Origin: Crocinitomicaceae bacterium
Lineage (GTDB): Bacteria; Bacteroidota; Bacteroidia; Flavobacteriales_D; Crocinitomicaceae
NCBI GenBank assembly: GCA_002709305.1
Contig: PAQM01000005.1
Coordinates: 126,258-190,257, forward strand
DNA: 64,000 bases
Direction: 5' to 3'
Each line of letters starts with the position of its first letter. Positions within the stretch are counted from its first letter, which is position 1. The notes under the pieces are model-generated. The model was given only the letters and a program-made list of their open reading frames with translations. It did no database searches and was not told where the DNA came from. The translations under genes were made by a program, and so were the position numbers. Positions 7,522-17,345 of the stretch are shown in pieces.

Positions 7522-9069
7522 ATGATAAAGAAAGTTGAATTTAGATGTACTCCAGAAGAAGCAAAAGATTCTCTTTATTTAAAGGGTAGAATAAAAAAAG
7601 AACTTAATTTGAGTAATGAGATATTTAACTTCAAATGGTCTAGAAGATCTATTGATGCTCGTAGAAAAAAAATTAAATTTAATTGTGTTTTTGATGTTAA
7701 TATAAATGGTAGTGGTTTTGAAAGAAAAAAAACATTTTTTCCTAAAAATGTTTCTAATTCAAAATCAATAGGTATTATTGGAGCAGGCCCTGCCGGGTTA
7801 TTTGCTGCTCTTCGAGCTTTGGAATTAGGATTGAAACCTATAATTTATGAACGTGGAAAGGATGTTAGATCACGTAGAAGGGATCTAGCTGTGTTAAATA
7901 AGAAATTTATCGTAAATACAGAGTCAAACTATTGTTTTGGTGAGGGGGGAGCTGGTACTTATTCAGATGGAAAATTATATACTCGCTCAATAAAACGAGG
8001 TGACGTAAGACGTGTATTATCATGGTTTGTTCATTTTGGTGCTGATGAAGATATTCTTGTAGATACACATCCTCATATTGGAACTAATAAACTTCCTCAA
8101 ATTATTATTGCTATTCGTGAAATGATTATTCGTCATGGTGGGGAAGTTCATTTCGAATCTAAGGTTACAGATATATTTGAAAAAAAATCAAGGGTATTTG
8201 GATTAGAAATTAATAATAGTAAAATTGTGAAATTTGATCATATTATTTTAGCTACAGGTCATTCCGCGAGAGATATTTTTTATTTATTCTTTAAAAAAAA
8301 ATGGCTTATTGAATCTAAGTCTTTTGCTATTGGTGTTCGTATTGAACATTCTCAAAATTTAATTGATAAGATACAATATAATGGTAGATTAAACGATGAT
8401 TTTATACCACCTGCATCTTATAATCTAGTATCGCAAATAGATGGTAGAGGAGTTTATTCTTTTTGTATGTGTCCTGGAGGTATTATTGCCCCTTGTGCTA
8501 CTTCTCAAGAGGAGGTTGTAACAAATGGTTGGTCTCCCTCAAAAAGAAATAATAAATATTCTAATTCAGGAATTGTAGTTTCTATTTCACCTGATGATTT
8601 TAAACAAACTAAAAAAAATCCATTTGTATGTTTAGATTTTCAAAAAAATATAGAATATTTATGCTGGCTATATGCTGGAGAAACTCAGAAGGTTCCAGCT
8701 CAAAGATTAATAGATTTTTTGGAAAGTAAAGTGTCAAAAAATATTTCAAAAACTTCATATCAACCTGGTGTTAAAAGTGTGGATTTAAATATTTTATTAC
8801 CAGAAATAATTTCAAAAAATTTAAAAGATGCATTTATTTTATTTGGTTCAAAAATGAAGGGATTTATGACTAATGATGCTGTTTTACATGCTCCTGAATC
8901 TAGAACTTCATCACCCATTAAAATACCTAGAAATGAATTTTTACAACATCCTGATATCTGTGGTTTATTTCCTTGTTCAGAAGGTTCTGGTTATGCTGGT
9001 GGTATTATTTCAGCTGCAATTGATGGAATTAAGTGTGTTGAACAAATTAAAGTAGAACTTGAAAGTTAA
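7522..9069 (+). CDS. NAD(P)/FAD-dependent oxidoreductase (uncharacterised flavoprotein)
   Basis: A 515-residue flavoprotein of the uncharacterised FAD-dependent dehydrogenase group. The Rossmann fingerprint GIIGAGPAGLFAALRALELG lies around residues 90-110 after an N-terminal RNA-binding-like or small alpha/beta domain. ATGHSARDIF is the second nucleotide-site motif, and EGSGYAGGIISAAIDG near the end is the C-terminal FAD-contacting loop. The substrate is unknown. ATG at 7522 follows the porT stop by 4 bp; an in-frame TTG further upstream would overlap porT. The stop shares the palindrome TTAA with the stop of the convergent methyltransferase gene. Confidence 0.82.
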   Translation: MIKKVEFRCTPEEAKDSLYLKGRIKKELNLSNEIFNFKWSRRSIDARRKKIKFNCVFDVNINGSGFERKKTFFPKNVSNSKSIGIIGAGPAGLFAALRALELGLKPIIYERGKDVRSRRRDLAVLNKKFIVNTESNYCFGEGGAGTYSDGKLYTRSIKRGDVRRVLSWFVHFGADEDILVDTHPHIGTNKLPQIIIAIREMIIRHGGEVHFESKVTDIFEKKSRVFGLEINNSKIVKFDHIILATGHSARDIFYLFFKKKWLIESKSFAIGVRIEHSQNLIDKIQYNGRLNDDFIPPASYNLVSQIDGRGVYSFCMCPGGIIAPCATSQEEVVTNGWSPSKRNNKYSNSGIVVSISPDDFKQTKKNPFVCLDFQKNIEYLCWLYAGETQKVPAQRLIDFLESKVSKNISKTSYQPGVKSVDLNILLPEIISKNLKDAFILFGSKMKGFMTNDAVLHAPESRTSSPIKIPRNEFLQHPDICGLFPCSEGSGYAGGIISAAIDGIKCVEQIKVELES

Positions 9070-9794
9070 TTCATTCTGCGAAATTCTGATAAAATTATTC
9101 CTGTAGCAATAGATGCGTTTAAAGATTCTGTTTTTCCGAATCTAGGTATAGTAATAAATTTATTAATGTAAGATATAATTTCTTTTGATATTCCATTTCC
9201 TTCATTACCTATTATAATTATAGCTTCATTTTGAATAAATTTATTTTTATATATGTTCTCACCTTCATTAATAAGAGTTCCATAAATAGGTAATTTTGTT
9301 TGTTTTAGGTAATCAGGTAGGTAGTGGTATTCAACAGGAATTCTAAAAATAGATCCCATACTTGACTGTATTACTTTTGTATTAAAAATATCTACTGTTT
9401 TTTTTGAACAGATTACTTTGTCTACTTTAAACCAATCGCAAGTTCTTAAAATACTGCCCATATTACCAGGGTCTTGAATATTATCTAGAACTACAATTAG
9501 TGAATTTGATGGTTTATTTTTAAATATTGGTTTTTTTACAATTGCAATAAGATTATTTGGAGTTTTTAAAGAGCTTATCTCTTTCATTATATTTTTGTCA
9601 ATTATATAAGAAGGTATATTTTTAAATTTTATTTTTTCTGTTGAGCATATTAATTTAATATTATTAGAGTGGAATTTAATTGTCTCTAATATTATTTTTT
9701 TTCCTTCAATTATAAATAAGTTTTCATTATCACGATTTTTTTTAAGTTTTAATGATTTAATCCACTTAATCTTATTTTTAGAAAGAGTTTCCAA
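9066..9794 (-). CDS. RNA methyltransferase of the SpoU/TrmH family
   Basis: A 2'-O-ribose methyltransferase with the alpha/beta-knot fold. Motif 1 is VVLDNIQDPGNMGSILRTCDW, motif 2 IIIGNEGNGIS, and motif 3 IPRFGKTESLNASIATGI, which together form the SAM pocket in the knot. The N-terminal part (NENLFIIEGKKIILE) is the SpoU substrate-binding domain, so 23S rRNA or tRNA is the likely target. The start is uncertain: TTG at 9794 gives an N terminus of the usual family form (SKNKIKWIKSL), whereas TTG at 9845 would add 17 residues and overlap the divergent tamL start by 11 bp. No ATG is available. RNA target not assignable. Confidence 0.83.
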   Translation of the reverse strand: METLSKNKIKWIKSLKLKKNRDNENLFIIEGKKIILETIKFHSNNIKLICSTEKIKFKNIPSYIIDKNIMKEISSLKTPNNLIAIVKKPIFKNKPSNSLIVVLDNIQDPGNMGSILRTCDWFKVDKVICSKKTVDIFNTKVIQSSMGSIFRIPVEYHYLPDYLKQTKLPIYGTLINEGENIYKNKFIQNEAIIIIGNEGNGISKEIISYINKFITIPRFGKTESLNASIATGIILSEFRRMN

Positions 9795-9834
9795 TTTTCC
9801 TTTTATTATTTTTGTTGTATCAATTATAAACGTA

Positions 9835-12483
9835 TTGAATTTCAAACATACATATATTCTTTTGATTTTTACATTTTTTTTAATAGGGTGTAACCAAACA
9901 AAATATATTCCTGAGGGAAAGTATCTTTTAAAGAAGAATATAATTTATCAATCTGGTCAAAAATTGGATAAAGAGGATTTAAATTCTATTATTCGTCAAC
10001 AACCTAACTATAATAATTTAGGTATAAAATGGAAATTAATTGCTTTTAATTTAGTTGATTCAACAAAAGTGGCCAAAAAAAGATTATTGAAGAATAAAAA
10101 ACAATCTTTAAAAAACTTTAAACGAGTTAAACGTCAATATAAAATAAATAATAGACGAAAAAATAATGCTATAAAAAAGGGTGATTCTTATTACACTGAA
10201 AGAATAATTTCTTTGAAGGATACTATTGAACCTAGACTGTTTTTAAGGGAATGGTATAAATATAAAATAGGTGAGCCGCCAAAGATATTTGATAGTGTTT
10301 TGTTCATAAAATCAATTAATCAGTTTCGAAGCTATTTAAAAAACAAAGGTTTTTATTATTCTGATGTAAAAGGGTCCGTTGCTTATAATAAAAAAAAGTG
10401 TATTGTATCGTATTTTATAAAAACTGGGAAACGATTTAATATTGATAGTGTATACTTTTTGAGTGAAAACTCTAATATGATTGAAAAGTATCAAGAATAT
10501 TTAAAACAAGGAGATAATCCACTAATAAATATGCCATTTGATACTGATTTATTAGACGAACATCGTTTGAAAGTTTCAAAATATTTTAGAAATAATGGTT
10601 TTTATGGTTTTAGTCAAAACCATATATCATTTTTTGCTGACACTATAAATAAGAATTTTTCTATTCATCTAGGTGTTTATTTTAAAAATAGATTGTCTAA
10701 TTCTAATATTAAGAATGATACTTTAGTTAAAATTCCTCATACTAAAACTTTTATAAATAATGTGTTTTTTCACATTTCAGATACTTTGGGTTTTAAAGGT
10801 TCATTTTCTGAATATATAAATACACACGGATTAAATAAGTTTGATGGAAATTTTTTACGAACATTAGATACAACTATTTATAAAAAATTATTAGATAGAA
10901 AATCTAAAAATGTTGATCTTTCTCAAGCATATTATTTCACTCATAATGGACCAATTTCTATTAAACCAAGTATTTTAGAAGCTCAAAATTATTTAGAGAT
11001 AGATGAAATTTATTCTGAAAAGAATTTAGAGAAAACATATTTGAGTTTATTACAGTTAGATCTTTTTCAAACAATTAAAATGGATTTAATTGAAACTGAT
11101 GTAATGGGTTGTGTTGATGCACATTATTATTTAATACCTAAAAAGAAACAAAGTTTTGATTTTGAACCAAGAGCTACTAATTCTAATGGTTACCTTGGTG
11201 TTTCAACTACTTTTAATTATACTAATAGAAATTTATTTAAAGGTGCAGAAAATTTAATCATCTCATTATCAGGTGGATTTGAGTCTCAACCTCCAATTTT
11301 TGATAAAACGATTGATGGTGATAAGATACAAACTGCAGCGCGTAGTTTTAATACTTTTGAATTGAGTCCAAGTACTTCATTAGAAATGCCAGGATTTTTT
11401 CCATTTAGATTAAGTCATTTAGTTAAAAAAATGCGACCGAAAACAGTATTTTCAACAGCATATAATTTTCAAAAAAGAATTGATTTTTATCAGGGTACTT
11501 TTCAAATGAATTATTTATGGAAATTTTTTGCTAAAAAAACGATGATTTTTCAGAGTGGATTTCCATTATTATCTGTTATCGAATATGTCAATATTGATAA
11601 AAGTGAAAATTTTGAAAATAAATTGAATCAGATTAATGATTTATTCTTAATAAATGCATATAGCAATCAATTTGTTTGGCAAGATTGGAAATTTACTTTT
11701 GAATATAATATAGGTGAAAGAGAAAATAGAAGGGGAGATTCTCAATTAAATTTCACATCTTCCATTGATCTTGCTGGTAATTTTTTATCATTATTTAAAA
11801 AATATCAGGATAAAGTTGACAATCGCTATGTTATTTTTGGTATCAGTTATGCTCAATTTTTTAGATTGGATAATAATTTTATTTATTCTAAAAAAATCAA
11901 GAAAGATTTGAGTTTACATTATAGAATAACTGCAGGTGGTGGATTGCCATATGGTAATTCAAATTCCTCGCTTCCTTATGATTACAGTTTTTTTGCAGGT
12001 GGGGCAAATGATAATCGTGGATGGAGGACACGTGCTTTAGGACCTGGTTCATACAAGTATTATTTAGACACAAATCGAAGTGCTATTCAAATTGGTGATA
12101 TACGTTTTGGAGCTTCTGCTGAGTTTAGATTTCCTTTTAATTCTATATTTAAAGGTGCATTATTCTTTGATGCTGGAAATATTTGGACAATATCAGAAGA
12201 TCCAAATAGGAAGGGTGGAAAATTTTCTAATAGTTGGTATAAAGAAATTGCTATTGCAAGTGGTTTTGGATTAAGAGTAGATTTAGAATATTTTATTATA
12301 CGTGTTGATCTAGGCTTTCCAATAATGAATCCTGCATTACCAAAAGGGTCTAAGTGGGTATTTCAGTCTCGTGACAATTACTATGCTGAAGGAATTGAAG
12401 AATTTGGTTTGGATTCTTATGAAGAATATTTGCCATCACCCTTTATCCCCACTTTTCATTTTGGAATAGGTTATCCATTCTAG
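9835..12483 (+). CDS. tamL: TamL, Omp85-family outer-membrane lipoprotein
   Basis: An 882-residue BamA/TamA-like protein. It begins with a lipoprotein signal ending in the lipobox LIGC, followed by NQTKYIPEGKYLL, which is characteristic of TamL, the Bacteroidota lipoprotein form of TamA. POTRA-like domains occupy roughly the first 430 residues, and the rest is a 16-strand barrel; FFAGGANDNRGWRTRALGPG is the conserved Omp85 loop 6 region with its RGW motif. TamL works with TamB in outer-membrane biogenesis. The start is a TTG (9835), as no in-frame ATG would keep the signal peptide. It runs head to head with the RNA methyltransferase, a pairing I recall from other Bacteroidota. Confidence 0.85.
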   Translation: MNFKHTYILLIFTFFLIGCNQTKYIPEGKYLLKKNIIYQSGQKLDKEDLNSIIRQQPNYNNLGIKWKLIAFNLVDSTKVAKKRLLKNKKQSLKNFKRVKRQYKINNRRKNNAIKKGDSYYTERIISLKDTIEPRLFLREWYKYKIGEPPKIFDSVLFIKSINQFRSYLKNKGFYYSDVKGSVAYNKKKCIVSYFIKTGKRFNIDSVYFLSENSNMIEKYQEYLKQGDNPLINMPFDTDLLDEHRLKVSKYFRNNGFYGFSQNHISFFADTINKNFSIHLGVYFKNRLSNSNIKNDTLVKIPHTKTFINNVFFHISDTLGFKGSFSEYINTHGLNKFDGNFLRTLDTTIYKKLLDRKSKNVDLSQAYYFTHNGPISIKPSILEAQNYLEIDEIYSEKNLEKTYLSLLQLDLFQTIKMDLIETDVMGCVDAHYYLIPKKKQSFDFEPRATNSNGYLGVSTTFNYTNRNLFKGAENLIISLSGGFESQPPIFDKTIDGDKIQTAARSFNTFELSPSTSLEMPGFFPFRLSHLVKKMRPKTVFSTAYNFQKRIDFYQGTFQMNYLWKFFAKKTMIFQSGFPLLSVIEYVNIDKSENFENKLNQINDLFLINAYSNQFVWQDWKFTFEYNIGERENRRGDSQLNFTSSIDLAGNFLSLFKKYQDKVDNRYVIFGISYAQFFRLDNNFIYSKKIKKDLSLHYRITAGGGLPYGNSNSSLPYDYSFFAGGANDNRGWRTRALGPGSYKYYLDTNRSAIQIGDIRFGASAEFRFPFNSIFKGALFFDAGNIWTISEDPNRKGGKFSNSWYKEIAIASGFGLRVDLEYFIIRVDLGFPIMNPALPKGSKWVFQSRDNYYAEGIEEFGLDSYEEYLPSPFIPTFHFGIGYPF

Positions 12484-12485
12484 AT

Positions 12486-14765
12486 TTATTCTTGAATAAT
12501 TTTTAGTTTAGCAAATCTTAATAGTACTATTTTTGATCCATGATGAGGGAAGAAAATTGTAGCTTTTTGATTGGCTCCTTTTCCATCTATAGATGTTATT
12601 TTACCTTTGCCAAAACGATTGTGTTTAACATTATACCCTACTTTTAAATCACTATTTATAGTTTCATTTATTTTGGGATCATAATGTAAATCATTTAATT
12701 TTTTTAATGAATTTGATTTGAATATTTTGTTTGTTTTTAAACCAAAATCTTGTCTTATTTTATTTGATAGTGATCTTGATTTACCTTGGTCATTTTCTTC
12801 GAAATTTAAAAATTTCGGTTCTATTTCGTTAATAAAACGGCTAGGTTCAGATGTGATTAAATTACCCCACTGAAAACGAGATGTTGCATAAGACAATGTG
12901 CAATTTTCTTTTGCTCGAGTTATAGCAACATAAAATAATCTTCTTTCTTCTTCTAAATCTTTACGCGTGCTTAAAGACATTTGTGATGGAAATAGGTTCT
13001 CTTCTAGACCAACTAAATAAATGTTTTTATACTCAAGCCCTTTACTTGAATGAATAGTCATTAGATTAATATGGTTTTTATCGTTCTTTTCACTTTTTTC
13101 ATCAATATCTTCATTTGTTAAAAGAGCAATATCTAGCATAAATTCGCTTAGAGAATTTGATTCTTTACTTGTTCTTGAATTAACGAATGATTTTATACCA
13201 GATAAAAGTTCTTCAACATTTTGATATTTTTCAACTTCTGTAGGTCCCTTATCTTTTTCTGAATATAGTTCTTTTAAAATTCCAGATGAAGTTGCAATAT
13301 CTTTAGCTATTGTATAGGCGTCTTTATTATTTATTTGTGCACTAAAACTTTTAATCATCGTAGTAAACTCTGCTATTTTCTTTTTTGCTCCATTACTTAT
13401 ATTAACGTTATATTCATTAATGTTTTCAAAAACATTCCAATTATTAACACCTTGTTCATGGGCGCTAATAATAATTTTTTCATATGAGGTTTTTCCAATT
13501 CCTCGTTTTGGGTAATTATAAATTCTTTTAAGGGCTTCTTCATCTTTATTATTTGCTATTATTCGGAAATAAGCTAATAAGTCTTTGATTTCTTTTCTTT
13601 GGTAAAATGAAATTCCTCCATAAATTTTATAAGGAATATTTAATTTTCTTAATGATTCTTCAAATGCTCTTGACTGTTTGTTTGTACGATATAAAATGGC
13701 AATTTCATTAAAATTCACTTTTTCAAAATTGATGATTTCATGAATTTTTTTTGTTATTATTTTTCCCTCTTCATTGTCGGAATAGCATCGAATTACATTA
13801 ATTTTATTTCCTTCTGAATTGTTAGTCCATACTCTTTTTTTTATTTGATCTTTATTATTAGAAATTACTCCATTAGCTGCTTCTACAATATTTTTGGTGC
13901 TTCTATAGTTTTGTTCAAGTTTGAATAATTTAAAATCAGGGTAATCTTTTTTAAAATTTAAAATATTTTGAATATTGGCTCCACGGAATGAATAAATACT
14001 TTGTGCATCATCCCCAACCACACATATATTTTCATTAACAGCTGCAAGTTTTTTAACAATTAAATATTGTGCGTAATTTGTGTCTTGGTACTCATCAACT
14101 AAAATATATTTGAATTTTTGTTGATAATAATTCAATGCATCAGGGAAGTCTCGAAGCAATACGTTAGTCTTATATAGTAGATCATCAAAATCCATTGCGC
14201 CTGCATTTAAACATCTATTGACGTATGTTTTGTATATTAAACCTATCTCAGGTCTTTTTGTCATCTTATCCTCCATTTGAATTTCTGAGTCTGCTTGATA
14301 TACTTCTGGAGAAATTAAATTATTTTTTGCAGATGAAATTCTAGATAAAATATTATTTGTGTTGTATGTTTTATCATCTAAATTTAGGCCTTTTATTATA
14401 TCTTTTATTAAACTTTTAGAATCTTGTGAATCGTAGATTGTGAAGTTACTTGGGTAACCAATTCTATCAGCGTTTAATCTAAGTATTCTTGAAAAGACAG
14501 AGTGAAATGTTCCCATTGTAATATTAAGCGCTTCATTATTCCCTATGATATTACTAATTCGATTAGTCATTTCACGTGCAGCCTTATTTGTAAAAGTTAA
14601 TGCCATTATATTGAATGGATCGATGCCATTTTTAATCATATAAGCTATACGGTATGTTAATACTCTTGTTTTTCCTGATCCAGCACCTGCAATTACCATA
14701 TTAGGACCCTCAATGTTTTCTACAGCTTCTAGCTGTTCTTTATTTAATTCGTTTATAAATGACAT
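12486..14765 (-). CDS. pcrA: UvrD/PcrA/Rep-type DNA helicase
   Basis: A 759-residue superfamily 1A 3'-5' helicase used in nucleotide-excision repair and removal of obstacles to replication. All motifs are visible: AGAGSGKTRVL (Walker A), LTFTNKAAREM (Ia), VDEYQDTN (II), VVGDDAQSIYSFRGA (III), LEQNYRST (IV), MTIHSSKGLEYKN (V) and RLFYVAITRAKE (VI). The C-terminal VKHNRFGKGKI segment is the Tudor-like domain that in PcrA/UvrD contacts RNA polymerase. Its stop is 2 bp from the tamL stop. Divergent from fbaA across an intergenic region with a strong inverted repeat. Confidence 0.93.
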   Translation of the reverse strand: MSFINELNKEQLEAVENIEGPNMVIAGAGSGKTRVLTYRIAYMIKNGIDPFNIMALTFTNKAAREMTNRISNIIGNNEALNITMGTFHSVFSRILRLNADRIGYPSNFTIYDSQDSKSLIKDIIKGLNLDDKTYNTNNILSRISSAKNNLISPEVYQADSEIQMEDKMTKRPEIGLIYKTYVNRCLNAGAMDFDDLLYKTNVLLRDFPDALNYYQQKFKYILVDEYQDTNYAQYLIVKKLAAVNENICVVGDDAQSIYSFRGANIQNILNFKKDYPDFKLFKLEQNYRSTKNIVEAANGVISNNKDQIKKRVWTNNSEGNKINVIRCYSDNEEGKIITKKIHEIINFEKVNFNEIAILYRTNKQSRAFEESLRKLNIPYKIYGGISFYQRKEIKDLLAYFRIIANNKDEEALKRIYNYPKRGIGKTSYEKIIISAHEQGVNNWNVFENINEYNVNISNGAKKKIAEFTTMIKSFSAQINNKDAYTIAKDIATSSGILKELYSEKDKGPTEVEKYQNVEELLSGIKSFVNSRTSKESNSLSEFMLDIALLTNEDIDEKSEKNDKNHINLMTIHSSKGLEYKNIYLVGLEENLFPSQMSLSTRKDLEEERRLFYVAITRAKENCTLSYATSRFQWGNLITSEPSRFINEIEPKFLNFEENDQGKSRSLSNKIRQDFGLKTNKIFKSNSLKKLNDLHYDPKINETINSDLKVGYNVKHNRFGKGKITSIDGKGANQKATIFFPHHGSKIVLLRFAKLKIIQE

Positions 14766-14813
14766 TTAATTTTGTCTTATTTTAATATATTATTTGAATT
14801 CATTTTTATATAA

Positions 14814-14846
14814 AATTATAAAATTAAGGTTCATAATTTTATAATT
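14814..14846. repeat. Perfect 13-bp inverted repeat (7-nt loop) between divergent pcrA and fbaA
   Basis: AATTATAAAATTA and its exact reverse complement are separated by AGGTTCA. It stands in the 184-bp divergent intergenic region and contains only A and T in the arms. It could be an operator, a transcript hairpin, or a chance product of composition. The rest of this gap shows no other feature I can support. Confidence 0.5.
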
Positions 14847-14949
14847 CATTAACGATAAAATATATGATATTAATTCTTTTACTCATGATAATTAAATTTT
14901 AAGATAGATTTACTTAACTTGGTACTTTAAAAAAATTAATAATTGAATT

Positions 14950-16017
14950 ATGGGGCATGGTATTAAACTAGGCGTTGCGACTGGAGATGAAGTTCAAAAA
15001 ATTTTCAAATACGCAAAAGAAAGAGAATTTGCTTTACCGGCTGTTAATGTAACTAATACTAGTACTGTAAATTCAGTGATGGAAACATCAGGAAAATTAA
15101 ATTCACCTGTTATTATCCAGTTCTCAAATGGTGGTGCACAATTTTATGCCGGTAAAGGATTGTCAAATGAAAATTATAAAGCTAGTATTTTGGGTGCTAT
15201 AATGGGAGCAAAACATGTGCATGAGATGGCAGAAACTTATGGAGCATGTGTTATATTACATACAGATCATGCAGCTATGAAATTATTGCCTTGGATTGAT
15301 GGTTTATTGGATGCTTCTGAATCTTATTTTAAAGAAAAAGGCAAACCATTATATAGTTCTCATATGATTGATCTTTCTGAAGAGCCTATTGAGGAAAATA
15401 TTGCTATTTGTAAAAAATATCTCAGACGTATGAGTAAAATTGGTATGACACTTGAGATTGAATTAGGTATTACAGGTGGTGAAGAGGATGGTGTTGATAA
15501 TACAGATATAGATTCATCTAAATTATATACACAACCTGAAGAAGTAGCCTACGCATATCATGAGCTTTCGAAAATAAGTCCAAAGTTCACAATTGCTGCT
15601 TCTTTTGGTAATGTTCACGGAGTTTATAAACCCGGTAATGTTCAACTGACACCAAAAATTCTTTTGAATTCGCAAGAATATATACAAAAAAAATATAATA
15701 CTGGATCTAATCCTGTAGATTTTGTTTTTCATGGAGGGTCAGGATCATCAATTGATGAAATAAGAGAAGCAATAAGTTATGGAGTGATAAAAATGAATAT
15801 TGATACAGATCTTCAATTTGCTTTCACTGAAGGTTGTAGAGATTATATTGATGGTAATTTAGATTATTTAAGGACTCAAATTGGAAATCCTAATGGTAAA
15901 GATTTACCAAATAAGAAATATTATGATCCTCGAAAATGGATTAGGGAAGGAGAATTAACATTCATGTCACGTTTAGAAAGGTGTTTTGCTGATTTAAATA
16001 ATATAAATACACTTTAA
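14950..16017 (+). CDS. fbaA: Class II fructose-bisphosphate aldolase
   Basis: A 355-residue zinc-dependent aldolase of glycolysis and gluconeogenesis, interconverting fructose-1,6-bisphosphate with dihydroxyacetone phosphate and glyceraldehyde-3-phosphate. The zinc/active-site block is seen in VILHTDHAAMK, with further metal-site residues in ELGITGGEEDGVD, NVHGVY and FHGGSGSS, and the phosphate site in KMNIDTDLQFAF. The length and the insertion pattern fit the type A (FbaA) subclass. It is followed 24 bp later by accD on the same strand; whether they share a transcript is not clear. Confidence 0.95.
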   Translation: MGHGIKLGVATGDEVQKIFKYAKEREFALPAVNVTNTSTVNSVMETSGKLNSPVIIQFSNGGAQFYAGKGLSNENYKASILGAIMGAKHVHEMAETYGACVILHTDHAAMKLLPWIDGLLDASESYFKEKGKPLYSSHMIDLSEEPIEENIAICKKYLRRMSKIGMTLEIELGITGGEEDGVDNTDIDSSKLYTQPEEVAYAYHELSKISPKFTIAASFGNVHGVYKPGNVQLTPKILLNSQEYIQKKYNTGSNPVDFVFHGGSGSSIDEIREAISYGVIKMNIDTDLQFAFTEGCRDYIDGNLDYLRTQIGNPNGKDLPNKKYYDPRKWIREGELTFMSRLERCFADLNNINTL

Positions 16018-16041
16018 TTTAGTTTTTGAAAAATAAGTTTT

Positions 16042-16887
16042 ATGAGCTGGTTTAAAAGAAGTAAAGAAGGAATAACAACCTCAACCAAAGAAAAAAAAGA
16101 AACTCCTGAAGGATTATGGGAAAAATGTTCTAATTGTAAGACAATTTTTGCAGCTGATGATTTGGCAAAGAATTTTTATGTTTGTGATCGTTGCAATCAT
16201 CATGAAAGAATAGGTTCTGCTCAATATTTCGATATTTTGTTCGACGATTCAAAATTTAAAGAGTTAGATCCAAAATTAACATCAGGAGACCCTTTAAAAT
16301 TTGAGGATACTAAGAAATATGTAGATCGTGTAAAGTCAACTCAAAATAAATCGGGTCTTAAAGATGCAATTCGAACTGCTAAAGGTAAGTTAGATGGGAG
16401 ATTTATTGTGATAGCGGCTATGGATTTTTCTTTTATTGGTGGTTCTATGGGTTCTGTTATGGGAGAGAAAATTTCACGAGCAATAGATGAGTCAATAAAA
16501 TCAAAGTGTCCATTTATGATTATTTCTAAGTCAGGTGGAGCAAGAATGATGGAGGCAGGACTTTCGTTAATGCAAATGGCAAAAGTTTCAGGTAAATTAG
16601 GACAATTATCTGAAGCTAAATTACCATATATATCATTTTTAACAGATCCAACTACAGGTGGTGTTACGGCTTCTTTTGCTATGTTAGGTGATATTAATAT
16701 CGCTGAGCCAGATGCTTTAATAGCTTTTGCCGGACCTCGTGTTGTTAGAGAAACAATAGGTAGAGATTTACCTGATGGTTTTCAAAAATCAGAATTTGTC
16801 TTAGAACATGGTTTTTTAGATTATATTGTAGAAAGATCAGAGCTGAAAAAAACACTATCTTTGTCTCTTAGATTATTTAAAAATTAA
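16042..16887 (+). CDS. accD: Acetyl-CoA carboxylase carboxyltransferase subunit beta
   Basis: A 281-residue subunit that, with AccA, transfers the carboxyl group from carboxybiotin to acetyl-CoA in the first step of fatty-acid synthesis. The N-terminal zinc ribbon is intact (CSNC near residue 34 and CDRC about 19 residues later). The crotonase-fold core shows [11 protein letters not shown] and [17 protein letters not shown], the CoA-binding and oxyanion regions. AccA and the biotin components are not in the window. Confidence 0.95.
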   Translation: MSWFKRSKEGITTSTKEKKETPEGLWEKCSNCKTIFAADDLAKNFYVCDRCNHHERIGSAQYFDILFDDSKFKELDPKLTSGDPLKFEDTKKYVDRVKSTQNKSGLKDAIRTAKGKLDGRFIVIAAMDFSFIGGSMGSVMGEKISRAIDESIKSKCPFMIISKSGGARMMEAGLSLMQMAKVSGKLGQLSEAKLPYISFLTDPTTGGVTASFAMLGDINIAEPDALIAFAGPRVVRETIGRDLPDGFQKSEFVLEHGFLDYIVERSELKKTLSLSLRLFKN

Positions 16888-16917
16888 GCTTAATGCTTAT
16901 ATAATCAAATAACTTAT

Positions 16918-16925
16918 TATCTTTG
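16918..16925 (+). promoter_or_regulatory. Putative -7 promoter element for rpsO (TATCTTTG)
   Basis: TATCTTTG matches TAnnTTTG exactly and is 46 bp upstream of the rpsO ATG in a short intergenic gap. The predicted transcript would carry a leader of roughly 40 nt. No convincing -33 TTTG is visible at the standard spacing. Confidence 0.55.
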
Positions 16926-16971
16926 CACATCACAAAGATGATTACATAATAATTATTTTAATAATATTGGA

Positions 16972-17241
16972 ATGTATTTAGACACAAAAGAAAAGAAAAA
17001 GATTTTTAAAAAGCACGGAGGAAATGAATCTAATACTGGTTCTCCTGAGAGTCAAATTGCCTTGTTTTCTTATAGAATATCTCATTTAACTGAACATTTA
17101 AAAGATAATCGTAAAGATTATGGAACTCAAAGGTCTCTTCAGCTTCTAGTTGGTAAACGTAGGGGTTTATTAGATTATTTGAAAGCCAAAGATATTGAAA
17201 GGTATCGTGCTATAGTTAAAGAATTAGGTTTACGTCGTTAA
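16972..17241 (+). CDS. rpsO: 30S ribosomal protein S15
   Basis: An 89-residue S15, which binds the 16S rRNA central domain early in 30S assembly. The hallmark segment GSPESQIALFSYRISHLTEHLKxN and the C-terminal LVGKRRGLLDYLK are both present, and the length is exactly the family norm. It is followed by a strong intrinsic terminator and then pnp, the widely conserved rpsO-pnp order. Confidence 0.97.
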   Translation: MYLDTKEKKKIFKKHGGNESNTGSPESQIALFSYRISHLTEHLKDNRKDYGTQRSLQLLVGKRRGLLDYLKAKDIERYRAIVKELGLRR

Positions 17242-17265
17242 TATTCTTTAAAATATAATATTGTT

Positions 17266-17300
17266 AGGCATTCGTTATATTCGAGTGCCTTTGTTTTTTG
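17266..17300 (+). terminator. Intrinsic terminator after rpsO
   Basis: AGGCATTCG pairs with CGAGTGCCT (9 bp, one G-T pair) around a 7-nt loop, followed by TTGTTTTTT. This should end the rpsO transcript, so pnp probably has its own promoter or depends on read-through. Confidence 0.85.
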
Positions 17301-17345
17301 ATAAATAAGAATGATAAAATTTAAAATAAGTAAATAATAGATAAA

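Noticed and set aside
12080..12274. Short hydrophobic open frame inside tamL
   Set aside because: It is an out-of-frame shadow of barrel-coding sequence with no start context or family resemblance.
16888..16917. Possible terminator after accD (TAAGC/GCTTA)
   Set aside because: Only five base pairs and no T run follow.
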